Positions 46,682-55,518 are shown, counted from the stretch's first letter. The stretch is 64,000 bases of DNA from Curtobacterium salicis (GCF_011759505.1 NZ_JAAOYO010000004.1:124001-188000); one strand, 5' to 3'. Notes: generated from the letters alone by a model not told the origin. Translations and numbers: made by a program.

Positions 46682-49254
46682 CGGGCTCGGATGCCGGCCG
46701 CGCGGTCACCGCGCGCGTCCTGCCGGAGGTGCGGCGTGCCTCGCGAGCGCTCGGGCAGGCCGTCCGTCGACGACCGGTGACCGCCGTCGTCCTGCTCCTG
46801 GTCCTGGCGGCCTCGGTCACAGCCGGCACCATGCGGTTCGCGCACGGCCGGCCGGTGCCGGACGCCCTCGTGCCGTTCCGTGTGTTCGCCGTCACGACCG
46901 GCGTCCTCGCGCTGGTCCTGACGCTCGCTGGCGTCGTCGTGCTGGTCGGCGCGGCCGAACGGCTGATGGGGTCGCGGCGGACCGCCGCCGCCTTCCTGGC
47001 GACGAGTGTCGCGGGAGCCGCAGCCGCGGCGGTCGTCGGCGTCATCGACCCCGACGGACGGCACGGTGCAGCCCTGTTGTCCGGCGCCGAGGGCCTGGAC
47101 CCGTGGACGGCGATCCTCGGGACGGTCACCACGGCGAGTGCCTTCGCCGGTCCGCTCTGGCGTCGGCGCATCCGGGTGAACGCCCTGGCGGTCGTCCTCG
47201 CGCTCTTCCTGTACGCCGGGCACACGGCCGACCTGTCCGCCGTCGTCGCGACCGCTGCCGGCTGGGGACTCGGCGAGGTGTTCCGTCGCACCCCGAAGCG
47301 GACCGGCTGGACCCGCAGTTCCCACCGGGAGACCCGGGTGCTGCTCGGGACGGTGGTCCTGGTGTCGGCGGTGGGACCGGTCATCGCCCTGGTGTCCCGC
47401 GCGCGGGTGGGGCTGCTCGCACCGCTCGCCGCGGTCGTCGGACTCGGGCCAGCCGACCAGCCGTCCGTGTGCCGCGCCGACGGTGTCGCCGGGGAGTGCC
47501 TGCACCGGCTGCTGACCTACCGGGCGACCGACCCGTGGTCCCTGCTGCTGGCGGTCGCGCCGTTGCTCGTGCTCGTCGTCGGCGCGGTCGGGCTCTTCCG
47601 GGGCAGCCGGTTCGCGGTCTGGCTCGTGGTGGTGGTCGACACCGTCACCGGTATCGCCGCCGCGGTGACGTACACCCACGTCCCCGGGCGGGTGGCGCAG
47701 CTGCGCGGCTCCGAGGACCACGTCGTCGTCGTGCTGTCAATCGCCGCGTCGATCGCGGTACCGCTCCTGACCGCGGTCGTCCTCGTGACGTTGCGGCGCT
47801 CCTTCACGGTCGTGGTCGCACGCGAGCGTGTCGTCGTGTTCACGGTGACGGTCCTGGCGGCCGCCGCGGTCCTCGCGACGGTCGTGTTCGTCGCCGCGGA
47901 CGCGTCCCCGGTGCGGGTGCACGACCCGTTCGGTCTGGTGGTCGCGGTCCTCGGGCCGTTGTCGCCGGTCGTCCACCGTCTGCCGATCCGTGACCCGGGC
48001 CTCCGGACGGTGCTGAGCCTCGTCGGCCCGCTGCTGTGGGCCGTGGTCGCGGTCGCCGCCGTCCGGCCCGCGGGCGCCGCCCCGGGCGCGTCCGACGCCG
48101 ACGTCACCACTGCCGACCGTGAACGGGCGCGGGCGCTGCTCGTCGCCGGTGGCGGGGACACGTTCGGATGGATGGCGACCTGGCCCGGCAACGCCCACTG
48201 GTTCAGCGCCGACGGACGTGCCGGGGTCGCCTACCGACGCGCCGGGACGGTCGCGGTGGCCCTCGGTCCGTTCGGCTGGCCGGACGCCCGGCACTCGGCG
48301 CTGACCGACTTCGCCCGGCACTGCGACGACAACGGGTGGACGGCGGTCTTCCACGGCATCGACACGACCAGTGCGGCCGCCCTCACCGCACTGGGTTGGC
48401 GGACCCTGCCGGTCGCCGAGGACGCCGCGTTCGACCCGCGGCAGTGGACCACGAGCGGCAGTCGCAAGCAGGACGTCCGGACCGCCGTGAACAAGGCCCG
48501 TCGTTCCGGCTGCACGGCCACCTGGTCGTCGTGGCAGGACCTGCCCGCGTCGACGACCCGGCAGATCGAGGCGATCTCGGAGGAGTGGGTCGCCGACCGC
48601 GAGCTCCCCGAGATGGGCTTCACGCTCGGCAGCATCGACGAGATGCGCGACCCGGCGGTGCGGACCCTGGTGGCGCAGGACGCCGAGGGAGCGGTCCTCG
48701 GTGTCACGAGCTGGTTGCCGTCACACCGCGAGGGCCGCGTCGTCGGGTGGACGCTCGACGTCATGCGGCGACGGGCGGATGCGCCGAACGGCGTCATGGA
48801 GTTCCTGGTCGCGTCCGCCGCCGAGGTGATGCGTGACCAGGGCGTCGAGCGACTCGGTCTCTCCGCCGCGCCGCTCGCCCGCACGCCGGGCACCACCGCG
48901 CCGAGCCGTGCATCGACCGACGCGGCGACCCCGGCCCGAGCGGACCCGGCCAGCGCGAAGCCGGCCACCGCGACGGTCAGCAGCCCGACGCCGGGCACGG
49001 CGCCCGCCGGGAACACGTCAACCGGAGACGGCGTCGAGACCCTGCTCAAGCTGGTCGGCGGCGTCCTCGAACCGGTCTACGGCTTCCGCTCGCTCCTCCG
49101 GTTCAAGCGGAAGTTCGGTCCGGACCTGGAGCCGCTCGTCCTCGCCTACCCGGACCCGGTGGCCCTGCCCGCGATCGGGGTCGCGGTGGTCCGCGCATAC
49201 CTGCCCGACCTGTCGCTCCGGCAGGCGCTCGCCCTGGTCCGCGGGCGCGGCTGA
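46678..49254 (+). CDS. MprF-like aminoacyl-phosphatidylglycerol synthase/flippase
   Basis: 858 aa. N-terminal half has about 12-13 hydrophobic segments; from residue about 480 a DUF2156 GNAT-like transferase domain follows: ERARALLVAGGGDTFGWMATWPGNAHWF, VAYRRAGTVAVALGPFG, SGSRKQDVRTAVNKARRSGC, EWVADRELPEMGFTLGS, and the MprF motif DVMRRRADAPNGVMEFLVASAAEVMRDQGVERLGLSAAPLA. It transfers an amino acid from tRNA to phosphatidylglycerol, changing surface charge. A Ser/Thr/Pro/Ala-rich insert (about 45 residues) interrupts the conserved VYGFRSLLRFKRKFGP part. GTG 46678 overlaps the esterase stop. Confidence 0.85.
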   Translation: MTGSDAGRAVTARVLPEVRRASRALGQAVRRRPVTAVVLLLVLAASVTAGTMRFAHGRPVPDALVPFRVFAVTTGVLALVLTLAGVVVLVGAAERLMGSRRTAAAFLATSVAGAAAAAVVGVIDPDGRHGAALLSGAEGLDPWTAILGTVTTASAFAGPLWRRRIRVNALAVVLALFLYAGHTADLSAVVATAAGWGLGEVFRRTPKRTGWTRSSHRETRVLLGTVVLVSAVGPVIALVSRARVGLLAPLAAVVGLGPADQPSVCRADGVAGECLHRLLTYRATDPWSLLLAVAPLLVLVVGAVGLFRGSRFAVWLVVVVDTVTGIAAAVTYTHVPGRVAQLRGSEDHVVVVLSIAASIAVPLLTAVVLVTLRRSFTVVVARERVVVFTVTVLAAAAVLATVVFVAADASPVRVHDPFGLVVAVLGPLSPVVHRLPIRDPGLRTVLSLVGPLLWAVVAVAAVRPAGAAPGASDADVTTADRERARALLVAGGGDTFGWMATWPGNAHWFSADGRAGVAYRRAGTVAVALGPFGWPDARHSALTDFARHCDDNGWTAVFHGIDTTSAAALTALGWRTLPVAEDAAFDPRQWTTSGSRKQDVRTAVNKARRSGCTATWSSWQDLPASTTRQIEAISEEWVADRELPEMGFTLGSIDEMRDPAVRTLVAQDAEGAVLGVTSWLPSHREGRVVGWTLDVMRRRADAPNGVMEFLVASAAEVMRDQGVERLGLSAAPLARTPGTTAPSRASTDAATPARADPASAKPATATVSSPTPGTAPAGNTSTGDGVETLLKLVGGVLEPVYGFRSLLRFKRKFGPDLEPLVLAYPDPVALPAIGVAVVRAYLPDLSLRQALALVRGRG

Positions 49255-49281
49255 GCCGTCGGACGGGTACGGCCGAGCCGA

Positions 49282-49307
49282 CGGACGGGAGGCACGACAC
49301 CCGTCCG
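49282..49307 (+). terminator. Hairpin after the MprF-like gene
   Basis: CGGACGGG (49282-49289) and CCCGTCCG (49300-49307) flank a 10-base loop beginning AGGCAC, 27 bases after the stop. It contains a CGGACGGGAGGCAC element. Confidence 0.65.
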
Positions 49308-49380
49308 AGACGCCGCATGACGTCCGGTGGACGGTCCGCCCACGACGGTCGGGGGCCTGGGGTATCGTCGGGGACACGCA

Positions 49381-49512
49381 AGCGCTCCGGGGTCGGTGTA
49401 ATTCCGAACCGGTGGTGACAGTCCACGAGCGCCGCGCCGGGCCCGCCCGGTGCGGGGTTGACCCGGTGAAACTCCGGGACCGACGGTGAGAGTCCGGACG
49501 GGAGGAAGCGCT
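49381..49512 (+). promoter_or_regulatory. FMN riboswitch (RFN element)
   Basis: Paired outer stem AGCGCT (49381-49386)/AGCGCT (49507-49512). Inside, the RFN core is intact: GGGGTCGGTGTAATTCCGAA, CCGGTGGTGACAGTCCACGA, GACCCGGTGAAACTCCGGGA, and CCGACGGTGAGAGTCCGGAC with the closing GGGAGGAAGCG. It senses flavin mononucleotide and controls ribE-ribB-ribH. Downstream GACGGTCGT (49523-49531) and ACGACCGTC (49559-49567) can form an additional hairpin that may act as the switching stem. Confidence 0.95.
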
Positions 49513-49600
49513 GACGGAAGGTGACGGTCGTTCCGCGACCCCTGCCTCCCGTCCGCCGACGACCGTCGCGCGCACCCGGAGTCCCGTTGAGAGGACACCA

Positions 49601-50278
49601 GTGTTCACCGGCATCATCGAGGAACTCGGCACCGTCACCGCCGTCGACGAACGAGGCGACTCCGTCGCGCTCACCGTCCGCGGCCCGCTCGTCGTCTCGG
49701 ACGCGCAGCACGGCGACTCCATCTCGGTCTCGGGCGTCTGCCTGACCGTCGTCGAGCAGACCCCGGAGACGTTCACCGCCTTCGTCATGAAGCAGACCCT
49801 CGACATGAGTGCGCACGGGTCGCTCCGGTCCGGCGACCGGGTGAACCTCGAGCGTGCCGCCTCGGTGGGGGACCGCCTCGGTGGGCACATCGTGCAGGGC
49901 CACATCGACGGCACCGCGACCGTGCTCGAGACGGACGACGGGGACGGGTGGCGGCGGGTGCGGTTCGCCCTGACGCCGGACCTCAGCCCGCTCGTCGTCG
50001 ACAAGGGCTCGATCGCCATCGACGGCGTCTCGCTGACCGTCAGTGCCGTCTCGTCGGAGTCGGTCGCTGCCGACGCTGCCTGGTTCGAGGTCAGCCTCAT
50101 CCCGGAGACCCTGGCCGCCACGACGCTCGGCGCCCGGGTGCCGGGTGACCGCGTGAACATCGAGACCGACGTCCTGGCCCGGCACGTCCGCCGGATGCTG
50201 CGGCTCGACGCCGCTGCCGTCACGGCTGACGCGTCCGGCGTGGCAGCCGGCATCCCGGTCGCGGCGGAGGCACGGTGA
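49601..50278 (+). CDS. ribE: Riboflavin synthase, alpha chain
   Basis: 225 aa. Dismutates two 6,7-dimethyl-8-ribityllumazine molecules to riboflavin. Two similar barrels: [22 protein letters not shown] with [10 protein letters not shown], and [23 protein letters not shown] with [13 protein letters not shown]. The first barrel's MFTGI is essential for activity in the family; the second carries the substrate His/Asp in [13 protein letters not shown] start at 49601, 89 bases after the riboswitch. The stop overlaps the start of ribB by 4 bases. Confidence 0.96.
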   Translation: MFTGIIEELGTVTAVDERGDSVALTVRGPLVVSDAQHGDSISVSGVCLTVVEQTPETFTAFVMKQTLDMSAHGSLRSGDRVNLERAASVGDRLGGHIVQGHIDGTATVLETDDGDGWRRVRFALTPDLSPLVVDKGSIAIDGVSLTVSAVSSESVAADAAWFEVSLIPETLAATTLGARVPGDRVNIETDVLARHVRRMLRLDAAAVTADASGVAAGIPVAAEAR

Positions 50279-50973
50279 TGGCCGCCGAGACCGCCCCCGT
50301 CGCGCAGACCGTCCCCGCCGTCCCGGGTCTGTCCTCGGTCGAGCAGGCGATCGCCGCGATCGCGGCCGGCCGGCCGGTCATCGTGGCCGACGACGAGCAC
50401 CGCGAGAACGAGGGCGACGTCGTCCTCTCCGCCGAGCTGGCGACGCCGGAGTGGATCGCGTGGACGGTCGCGCACTCGTCCGGGTTCATCTGCGCCCCGG
50501 TCAGCACGGACATCGCCGACGCCCTCGACCTGCCGCCCATGGTCCAGCACAACGAGGACGTCCGGGGCACCGCGTACACGGTGACCGTCGACGCGGCCGT
50601 CGGGGTCACGACCGGCATCAGCGCGCACGACCGCGCCCGGACGCTCCGGGTCCTCGCCGATCCGACCTCCGTCCGCGACGACCTGCACCGACCGGGGCAC
50701 GTCGTCCCGCTGCGCGCACGGCCGGGCGGGGTCCGCGAACGGGCCGGTCACACCGAAGCCGCGATCGACCTCGTCACCGCTGCCGGACTCCGGCCGGCGG
50801 CGGCGATCTGCGAGATCGTCGACGAGCAGGGCGGCATGATGCGCCTGCCGGAGCTCGTCGGACTCGGGACACGCGAGGGCGTGCCCGTCATCACCATCGC
50901 CGCGTTGGCCGACTGGCTGGACGCGGCCGACCGGGCGGCGGACGTCGCCCGCACCGAAGGGACACACGCATGA
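50275..50973 (+). CDS. ribB: 3,4-Dihydroxy-2-butanone 4-phosphate synthase (no GTP cyclohydrolase domain)
   Basis: 232 aa. Makes the four-carbon precursor of the lumazine ring. Motifs: [136 protein letters not shown] holds the metal and phosphate residues. It ends before any RibA domain, whereas many actinobacteria have fused RibBA. GTG at 50275 overlaps the ribE stop; its own stop overlaps the ribH ATG. Confidence 0.94.
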   Translation: MMAAETAPVAQTVPAVPGLSSVEQAIAAIAAGRPVIVADDEHRENEGDVVLSAELATPEWIAWTVAHSSGFICAPVSTDIADALDLPPMVQHNEDVRGTAYTVTVDAAVGVTTGISAHDRARTLRVLADPTSVRDDLHRPGHVVPLRARPGGVRERAGHTEAAIDLVTAAGLRPAAAICEIVDEQGGMMRLPELVGLGTREGVPVITIAALADWLDAADRAADVARTEGTHA

Positions 50974-51449
50974 GCGGAGCAGGAGCGGCGGAGCGCGAGC
51001 TCGTCGACGGCAGCGGCATCCGGGTCGCGGTCATCGCCGGACAGTGGCACGACGTCATCGCGAACGGGCTGCTGGCCGGGGCGCAGCGCGAGATCGAACG
51101 GCTCGGTGCGACGGCCCAGGTCGTCCCCGTGCCGGGCAGCTTCGAGCTGCCGGTCGTCGCGAAGGTCGCCCTCGAGTCGGGCTTCGATGCCGCGGTCGCG
51201 CTGGGCGTCATCATCCGCGGTGGCACCCCGCACTTCGAGTACGTCTCGGACGCGGCGACGAGCGGCTTGACGAAGGTCGCGATCGACACCGGCAAGCCCG
51301 TCGGCTTCGGCGTGCTCACCCTGGACGACGAGCAGCAGGGCATCGACCGCGCGGGGCTGCCCGGGTCGAAGGAGGACAAGGGGGCCGAGGCTGCGCACGC
51401 TGCGATCGCCACCGCCGTCACCCTGCGGGAACTGCGCGCCTCGGCGTAG
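50970..51449 (+). CDS. ribH: 6,7-Dimethyl-8-ribityllumazine synthase
   Basis: 159 aa. Joins the pyrimidine with the butanone phosphate in a capsid-like oligomer. [54 protein letters not shown], then [57 protein letters not shown] with the catalytic HFEYV His. ATG at 50970 overlaps the ribB stop (ATGA). Last gene of the FMN-riboswitch operon; strong terminator at 51495-51542. Confidence 0.96.
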   Translation: MSGAGAAERELVDGSGIRVAVIAGQWHDVIANGLLAGAQREIERLGATAQVVPVPGSFELPVVAKVALESGFDAAVALGVIIRGGTPHFEYVSDAATSGLTKVAIDTGKPVGFGVLTLDDEQQGIDRAGLPGSKEDKGAEAAHAAIATAVTLRELRASA

Positions 51450-51494
51450 CGCCACCGCCGATCGCCGGCGACCGGCCTGCGCGCAGGACCGCCG

Positions 51495-51542
51495 GCATGC
51501 AGAACGGCCCCGCACCGAGAGGTGCGGGGCCGTTCTGCATGC
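51495..51542 (+). terminator. Terminator of the rib operon
   Basis: 22-base perfect stem with a GAGA loop: GCATGCAGAACGGCCCCGCA leads the left arm, exactly mirrored on the right. It lies 45 bases after the ribH stop and 12 bases before the convergent 56-aa gene, so it may serve both. Confidence 0.92.
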
Positions 51543-51554
51543 GGAGGTCGGTGA

Positions 51555-51725
51555 CTACCGCTTGCCGAAGACGTGGATCGGCAGGAAGAAGGAGAGACTC
51601 ATCAGCAGCACGCCGGCGATGAACACGAAGGCCTGACCGGAGTCGACTTGGAACGCGAACCCGAACAGGTACATCGACACCAGCAGCAGCAGGATCGAGA
51701 AGACAGCAGCGATGACGCGGCCCAC
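51555..51725 (-). CDS. 56-aa small membrane protein
   Basis: The reading frame translates to a protein with two hydrophobic helices: GRVIAAVFSILLLLVSMYLF and QAFVFIAGVLLMSLSFFLP, ending HVFGKR. GTG at 51725 has GGAGGT 6 bases upstream, a better ribosome site than many neighbours, so translation is likely although the gene is short. No family recognised. It stands alone between the rib terminator and the TetR gene, on the same strand as the latter. Confidence 0.75.
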   Translation of the reverse strand: MGRVIAAVFSILLLLVSMYLFGFAFQVDSGQAFVFIAGVLLMSLSFFLPIHVFGKR

Positions 51726-51792
51726 GGTGGTACCTCCGGGAATCAGCGGGTTGAACAGAGGTCAGTCTATCCCCAGGACCGAGGACGTCGGT

Positions 51793-52341
51793 TCACGGAG
51801 CCGGTTTCGTCGCGATCAGGCGGTCCACCACCTGGAGCAGCGCGGCCATGTCGACCGAGGCCCGGTCGGGGCGGACGTCGCTCGCGGCGCCCAGGGACGC
51901 GGCGTGGTAGAGCCCGTCACCGAGGAGCTTGACCGCCTGCGCGGTGGGGACGTCGTCGAGCGCTTCCACCAGGGTGGCGAGCCAGGCGTTCTCGGTCTCG
52001 TCGAGGGTCCGTCCTGCCTCTTCGTACCCGGCCTGCTGCAGCCGCGAGGCCGCGAGCAGGGCGAGGTCGAGCTCACTGCCGACGAACTGGCAGTTCTCGA
52101 CGAAGTAGCGCGCGGGTCCGTCCTCCGCCGCCCGCATCCGCTCGATGTCCAGGGCGGACAGGTCGGCGAGACGTTCGCAGAGCCCCTCGACCAGGGCGGC
52201 CTTCGAACCGAAGTGGTAGAGCAGTCCACCCTTCGAGACGCCGGCGCGCGCGGCGACGGCGTCGAGGGTCGCGGGACGTTCGCCGTCCTCGCACACGATG
52301 GCGACGAAGCTGTCGAGGACGCGGTCGCGAGCACTTGCCAT
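51793..52341 (-). CDS. TetR-family transcriptional regulator
   Basis: 182 aa. N-terminal TetR helix-turn-helix: ARDRVLDSFVAIVCEDGERPATLDAVAARAGVSKGGLLYHFGSKAALVEGLCERLADL, with the SKGGLLYHFGSKAALV recognition helix, and a C-terminal ligand and dimer domain. ATG at 52341 chosen; 52392 would add unlikely sequence. Divergent from the fused oxidoreductase gene at 52466, with two CGTGAA-n2-TTCACG operators between them, so it probably represses both itself and that gene. Effector unknown. Confidence 0.9.
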   Translation of the reverse strand: MASARDRVLDSFVAIVCEDGERPATLDAVAARAGVSKGGLLYHFGSKAALVEGLCERLADLSALDIERMRAAEDGPARYFVENCQFVGSELDLALLAASRLQQAGYEEAGRTLDETENAWLATLVEALDDVPTAQAVKLLGDGLYHAASLGAASDVRPDRASVDMAALLQVVDRLIATKPAP

Positions 52342-52378
52342 GCGCACGAGTCTAGGGACACCCCGGGGGAAGTCCCGC

Positions 52379-52394
52379 CCGTGAACGTTCACGG
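52379..52394. promoter_or_regulatory. TetR operator 1
   Basis: Perfect 16-base palindrome CCGTGAACGTTCACGG. It is close to the TetR gene start (38 bases away) and likely mediates autoregulation. Confidence 0.8.
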
Positions 52395-52436
52395 CCGCTT
52401 GTCCGCTGTGTCGTCAGCGGATAGCCTCGCTCCGAC

Positions 52437-52450
52437 CGTGAAGGTTCACG
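52437..52450. promoter_or_regulatory. TetR operator 2
   Basis: CGTGAAGGTTCACG, a near-perfect copy of operator 1 with centre 57 bases away, about five and a half helical turns. It is 16 bases before the start of the fused oxidoreductase gene and would block its promoter or ribosome site. Confidence 0.78.
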
Positions 52451-52465
52451 ACGAACAGGATCCGC

Positions 52466-54496
52466 ATGTCAGCGCAGACCGCGACCCCCACCACCCCCAC
52501 CACGAACGACACGACCCCCGGCTGGGCGGTCCTCGGCCCCGGGGGCATCGCACGCCGTTTCCTCTCGCAGCTGTCGACCAGCAGCGGCCGACTGCTCGCC
52601 GCCGGCAGTTCATCGATCGAGCGGGCGCAGGCGTTCGCGGACGAGGCCGCCGAGCACGGCTTCCCCGACGTCACCGCGGGCACCTACGACGACGTCCTCG
52701 CCGACCCGCGCGTGGACGCCGTCTACATCGCGACCGTGCACACCGGCCACGCGGCACTGGTCCTCGCGGCGCTCCGCGCAGGCAAGGCCGTGCTCTGCGA
52801 GAAGCCGCTGACGCCGAACCACGGCACGACGATGGCGCTCGTCGACGCGGCACGACAGGCCGGACTGCCCCTGGTCGAGGCGTTCATGTACCGCTTCCAC
52901 CCACAGACCGCCGCCTTCCTCGACCTGGTCCGCGACGGTGCGGTCGGCACGGTCACGCACGTCGACGCGTCCTTCGCGTTCCGGACCGAGGAGCGCACCG
53001 GACGGCTGTTCGACGTCGAGACGGCCGGCGGCGGCATCCTCGACGTCGGCTGCTACCCGGTCACCATGACCGCGGCGATCGTCCAGGCCGCCACCGGCGT
53101 CGCCGCGGCCGAACCGGTCGAGCTGCACGCCGTCGGCACGCTCGGGCCGACCGGGGTCGACGAGTGGACCGTGGCCAGCGCGACCTACGCGACGGGCATC
53201 ACCGCGAGCCTCCGGACCGGCGTCCAGGTCGAGGACACGAACGCCGTCGTCGTGCACGGCACCCGCGGCACGATCACGCTCCGCGACCCCTGGACCATCG
53301 GCGGCGACCCGGTCATCGAGGTCCGCACCGTCGACGCCGCTCCGACCGAGACGTCCTTCGCCGGTGCCGCCCCCTACGGGCTCGAGGCCGACGCCACCAT
53401 CGCGGCACTCCGTGCCGGCCGGGTCGACGCACCGCAGATGACGACCGACGAGAGCCTCGCCGCCGCCCGCACCCTCGACCGCTGGCGTGCGGCGGTCGGT
53501 CTGCGCTTCCCGTTCGAGGCCGAGACCGCCGACATCCCCACGGTCAGCGGCCGTCCGCTCACCGTCGCACCCGACGCCCCGATGACGTACGGCGAGCTGC
53601 CCGGCATCGACAAGCGCGTCTCGCGCCTCGTGATGGGTGTCGACAACCAGCCCGACCTGGCCCACGCGAGTGCGGTCTTCGACCACTTCGCCGAACAGGG
53701 CGGCACCGTGTTCGACACGGGCTACGTCTACGGCGGTGGCGAACTCGAGGGCCGCCTCGGCGCGTGGATCCGCAACCGCGGTGTCCGCGAGGACGTCGTC
53801 GTCATCACCAAGGGCGCACACACCCCGTACTGCGACCCGGAGTCGCTCACCCGCCAGCTGCTCGAGAGCCTGGAACGTCAGGGCACCGACTACGCGGACG
53901 TCTACATGATGCACCGGGACAACCCCGAGATCCCGGTCGGGGAGTTCGTCGACGTCCTCGACGAGCACCGCCGCGCCGGCCGGATCCGCGTCTTCGGCGG
54001 GTCCAACTGGACCCCCGCCCGGTTCGACGAGGCGAACGCGTGGGCCGCGGCGAACGGCAGGTACGGGTTCGAGGTGCTCAGCAACCACTTCGGGCTCGCC
54101 GAGGCCCTCGACGTCCCCTGGGCCGGGTGCGAGCACGTCACCGATCCGGCGTCGAAGCAGTGGCTCGAGGAGCGCCAGGTCCCGCTGCTGCCCTGGTCCT
54201 CGCAGGCACGCGGGTTCTTCACCGGCCGGGCCCGTCCGGACGACACCAGCGACGCCGAACTGGTCCGCTGCTACTACTCGGACGCCAACTTCGAGCGCCT
54301 GCGTCGGGCCGAGGAGCTCGGGGCGCAGTACGGCGTCCCGGCGACAGCGATCGCCCTGGCGTACGTCCTGCACCAGCCGTTCCCGACCTTCCCGCTGTTC
54401 GGCCCGCGGACCATCGCCGAGGCCCGCTCCTCGATGCTCGGCCTGACCGTCGACCTCACGCCCGAGCAGGTGGCATGGCTCGACCTCCGCAGTTGA
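52466..54496 (+). CDS. Fused Gfo/Idh/MocA dehydrogenase and aldo/keto reductase
   Basis: 676 aa. Residues 15-345 are a Gfo/Idh/MocA oxidoreductase: AVLGPGGIARRFLSQL, AVYIATVHTGHAALVLAALRAGKAVLCEKPLTPN with the EKP lysine, EAFMYRFHPQT, and GGGILDVGCYPV. Residues 375-676 are an aldo/keto reductase: SRLVMGVDNQP, VFDTGYVYGGGELEGRLG with tetrad Asp/Tyr, VVITKGAH (Lys) and YADVYMMHRDNPEIP (His), then FGGSNW and IALAYVLHQPFPTFPLFGPRT. Two NAD(P) redox steps on a sugar or polyol in one chain is the inference. ATG 52466. The LacI gene overlaps its end. Substrate unknown. Confidence 0.9.
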   Translation: MSAQTATPTTPTTNDTTPGWAVLGPGGIARRFLSQLSTSSGRLLAAGSSSIERAQAFADEAAEHGFPDVTAGTYDDVLADPRVDAVYIATVHTGHAALVLAALRAGKAVLCEKPLTPNHGTTMALVDAARQAGLPLVEAFMYRFHPQTAAFLDLVRDGAVGTVTHVDASFAFRTEERTGRLFDVETAGGGILDVGCYPVTMTAAIVQAATGVAAAEPVELHAVGTLGPTGVDEWTVASATYATGITASLRTGVQVEDTNAVVVHGTRGTITLRDPWTIGGDPVIEVRTVDAAPTETSFAGAAPYGLEADATIAALRAGRVDAPQMTTDESLAAARTLDRWRAAVGLRFPFEAETADIPTVSGRPLTVAPDAPMTYGELPGIDKRVSRLVMGVDNQPDLAHASAVFDHFAEQGGTVFDTGYVYGGGELEGRLGAWIRNRGVREDVVVITKGAHTPYCDPESLTRQLLESLERQGTDYADVYMMHRDNPEIPVGEFVDVLDEHRRAGRIRVFGGSNWTPARFDEANAWAAANGRYGFEVLSNHFGLAEALDVPWAGCEHVTDPASKQWLEERQVPLLPWSSQARGFFTGRARPDDTSDAELVRCYYSDANFERLRRAEELGAQYGVPATAIALAYVLHQPFPTFPLFGPRTIAEARSSMLGLTVDLTPEQVAWLDLRS

Positions 54497-55497
54497 CCGG
54501 CGCCGGCGGCCGCGCGACGATCCTCGACGTCGCCGCGGCCGCCGGGGTGTCGCGGCAGACCGTCACGCGGGCGGTGAACGGCCTGCCGGGGATCAGCGAC
54601 GCCACGAAGGAGCGGGTCCTCGCCGCCGCCGAGGCGCTCGACTACCGCCCGTCCCGGTTCGGGCGAGGGCTCGTGTCGGGAGGCGCACGCCAGCTCGGGT
54701 TGCTCGTCGACGACCTCCGGAACCCGTACTCGCCCGAACTGGCGGCGGCGGTCCTCCGGCTCGCTGCCGCCCGGGGGTGGAACGTGATGCTCGCCGACGT
54801 CGGACTCGCGGGCGACTCCGACCGGTCGGTGCAAGACCTCGGCGCACAGAGCGACGTCGTCATCGGCTCCCTCGGCGCACGGGCACCGGAGTGGATCGAC
54901 CGGCTCGGCTCGGTGCCGGTCGTCGAGCTCGATCCGCACGGAGCACCGGCCCGCGGTGCCGTCCGGCTGGACCCGACCGACGCGGTGGAGGCGCTCGCCG
55001 ACCACCTGGTCGCGGTCGGCGTCAAACACCCGCTCGTCCTCGACGCGCCGTCCGCAGTCGCAGCACCGGGGGAGCCGAGCGCGCGCGGTGCGCTCCTGCT
55101 CGACGCGTTGCGCCGACGCGGGTACCTGCCCGAGCACGTGCACGCCGAGGCTGCCTCGGCCGACGCCGGTGCCGCGGGGACGACCGCAGCCCTCGCCCGG
55201 CACGCCCGGCTCGACGCCGTCGTCGCGTTCAACGACGTGATGGCGCTGGGCGCGCTCGCCGCCTGCCGTGGCGCCGGTGCCGACGTCCCCGGCCGCGTCC
55301 GTGTGGTCGGGATCGACGGGCTGACGCTCGGCACGCTCGTGGCGCCGACGCTCACCACGCTCGCGGTCGACCTCGACGAGCTGGCCCGCCACGCGGTCGA
55401 CCTGGCGCTCGGCATGCTCGACGGGTCGCTGCCGCGGTCCGGTCCGTCGGTGGAGCGGGTGGTCCGGCACCGGCTGGTCGTGCGCGGATCCGCGTGA
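54475..55497 (+). CDS. LacI-family transcriptional regulator
   Basis: 340 aa. N-terminal helix-turn-helix (ATILDVAAAAGVSRQTVTRAVNGLPGISDATKERVLAAAEALDYRPSRFGRGLVSGG) with hinge, then a periplasmic-binding-like effector domain (LGLLVDDLRNPYSPELAAAVLRLA, AVVAFNDVMALGALAACRGAGADVPGRVRVVGIDG). ATG 54475 overlaps the preceding gene by 22 bases; TTG 54493 is an alternative giving a TTGA overlap. Presumably controls the fused oxidoreductase together with the TetR regulator, or a distal sugar operon. The effector is probably a sugar. Confidence 0.9.
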   Translation: MARPPQLTGAGGRATILDVAAAAGVSRQTVTRAVNGLPGISDATKERVLAAAEALDYRPSRFGRGLVSGGARQLGLLVDDLRNPYSPELAAAVLRLAAARGWNVMLADVGLAGDSDRSVQDLGAQSDVVIGSLGARAPEWIDRLGSVPVVELDPHGAPARGAVRLDPTDAVEALADHLVAVGVKHPLVLDAPSAVAAPGEPSARGALLLDALRRRGYLPEHVHAEAASADAGAAGTTAALARHARLDAVVAFNDVMALGALAACRGAGADVPGRVRVVGIDGLTLGTLVAPTLTTLAVDLDELARHAVDLALGMLDGSLPRSGPSVERVVRHRLVVRGSA

Positions 55498-55518
55498 GCG
55501 GCTGACCGGTCGCCCACC

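Noticed and set aside
46483..47721. Long antisense reading frame over the esterase and MprF-like genes
   Set aside because: His/Asp/Arg-rich composition typical of shadow frames at GC-rich third positions; the plus-strand genes have clear families.
51712..54474. A single giant gene ending in the LacI protein
   Set aside because: The upstream part is Arg/Pro-rich shadow of the TetR and oxidoreductase genes; the LacI helix-turn-helix starts right after 54475.
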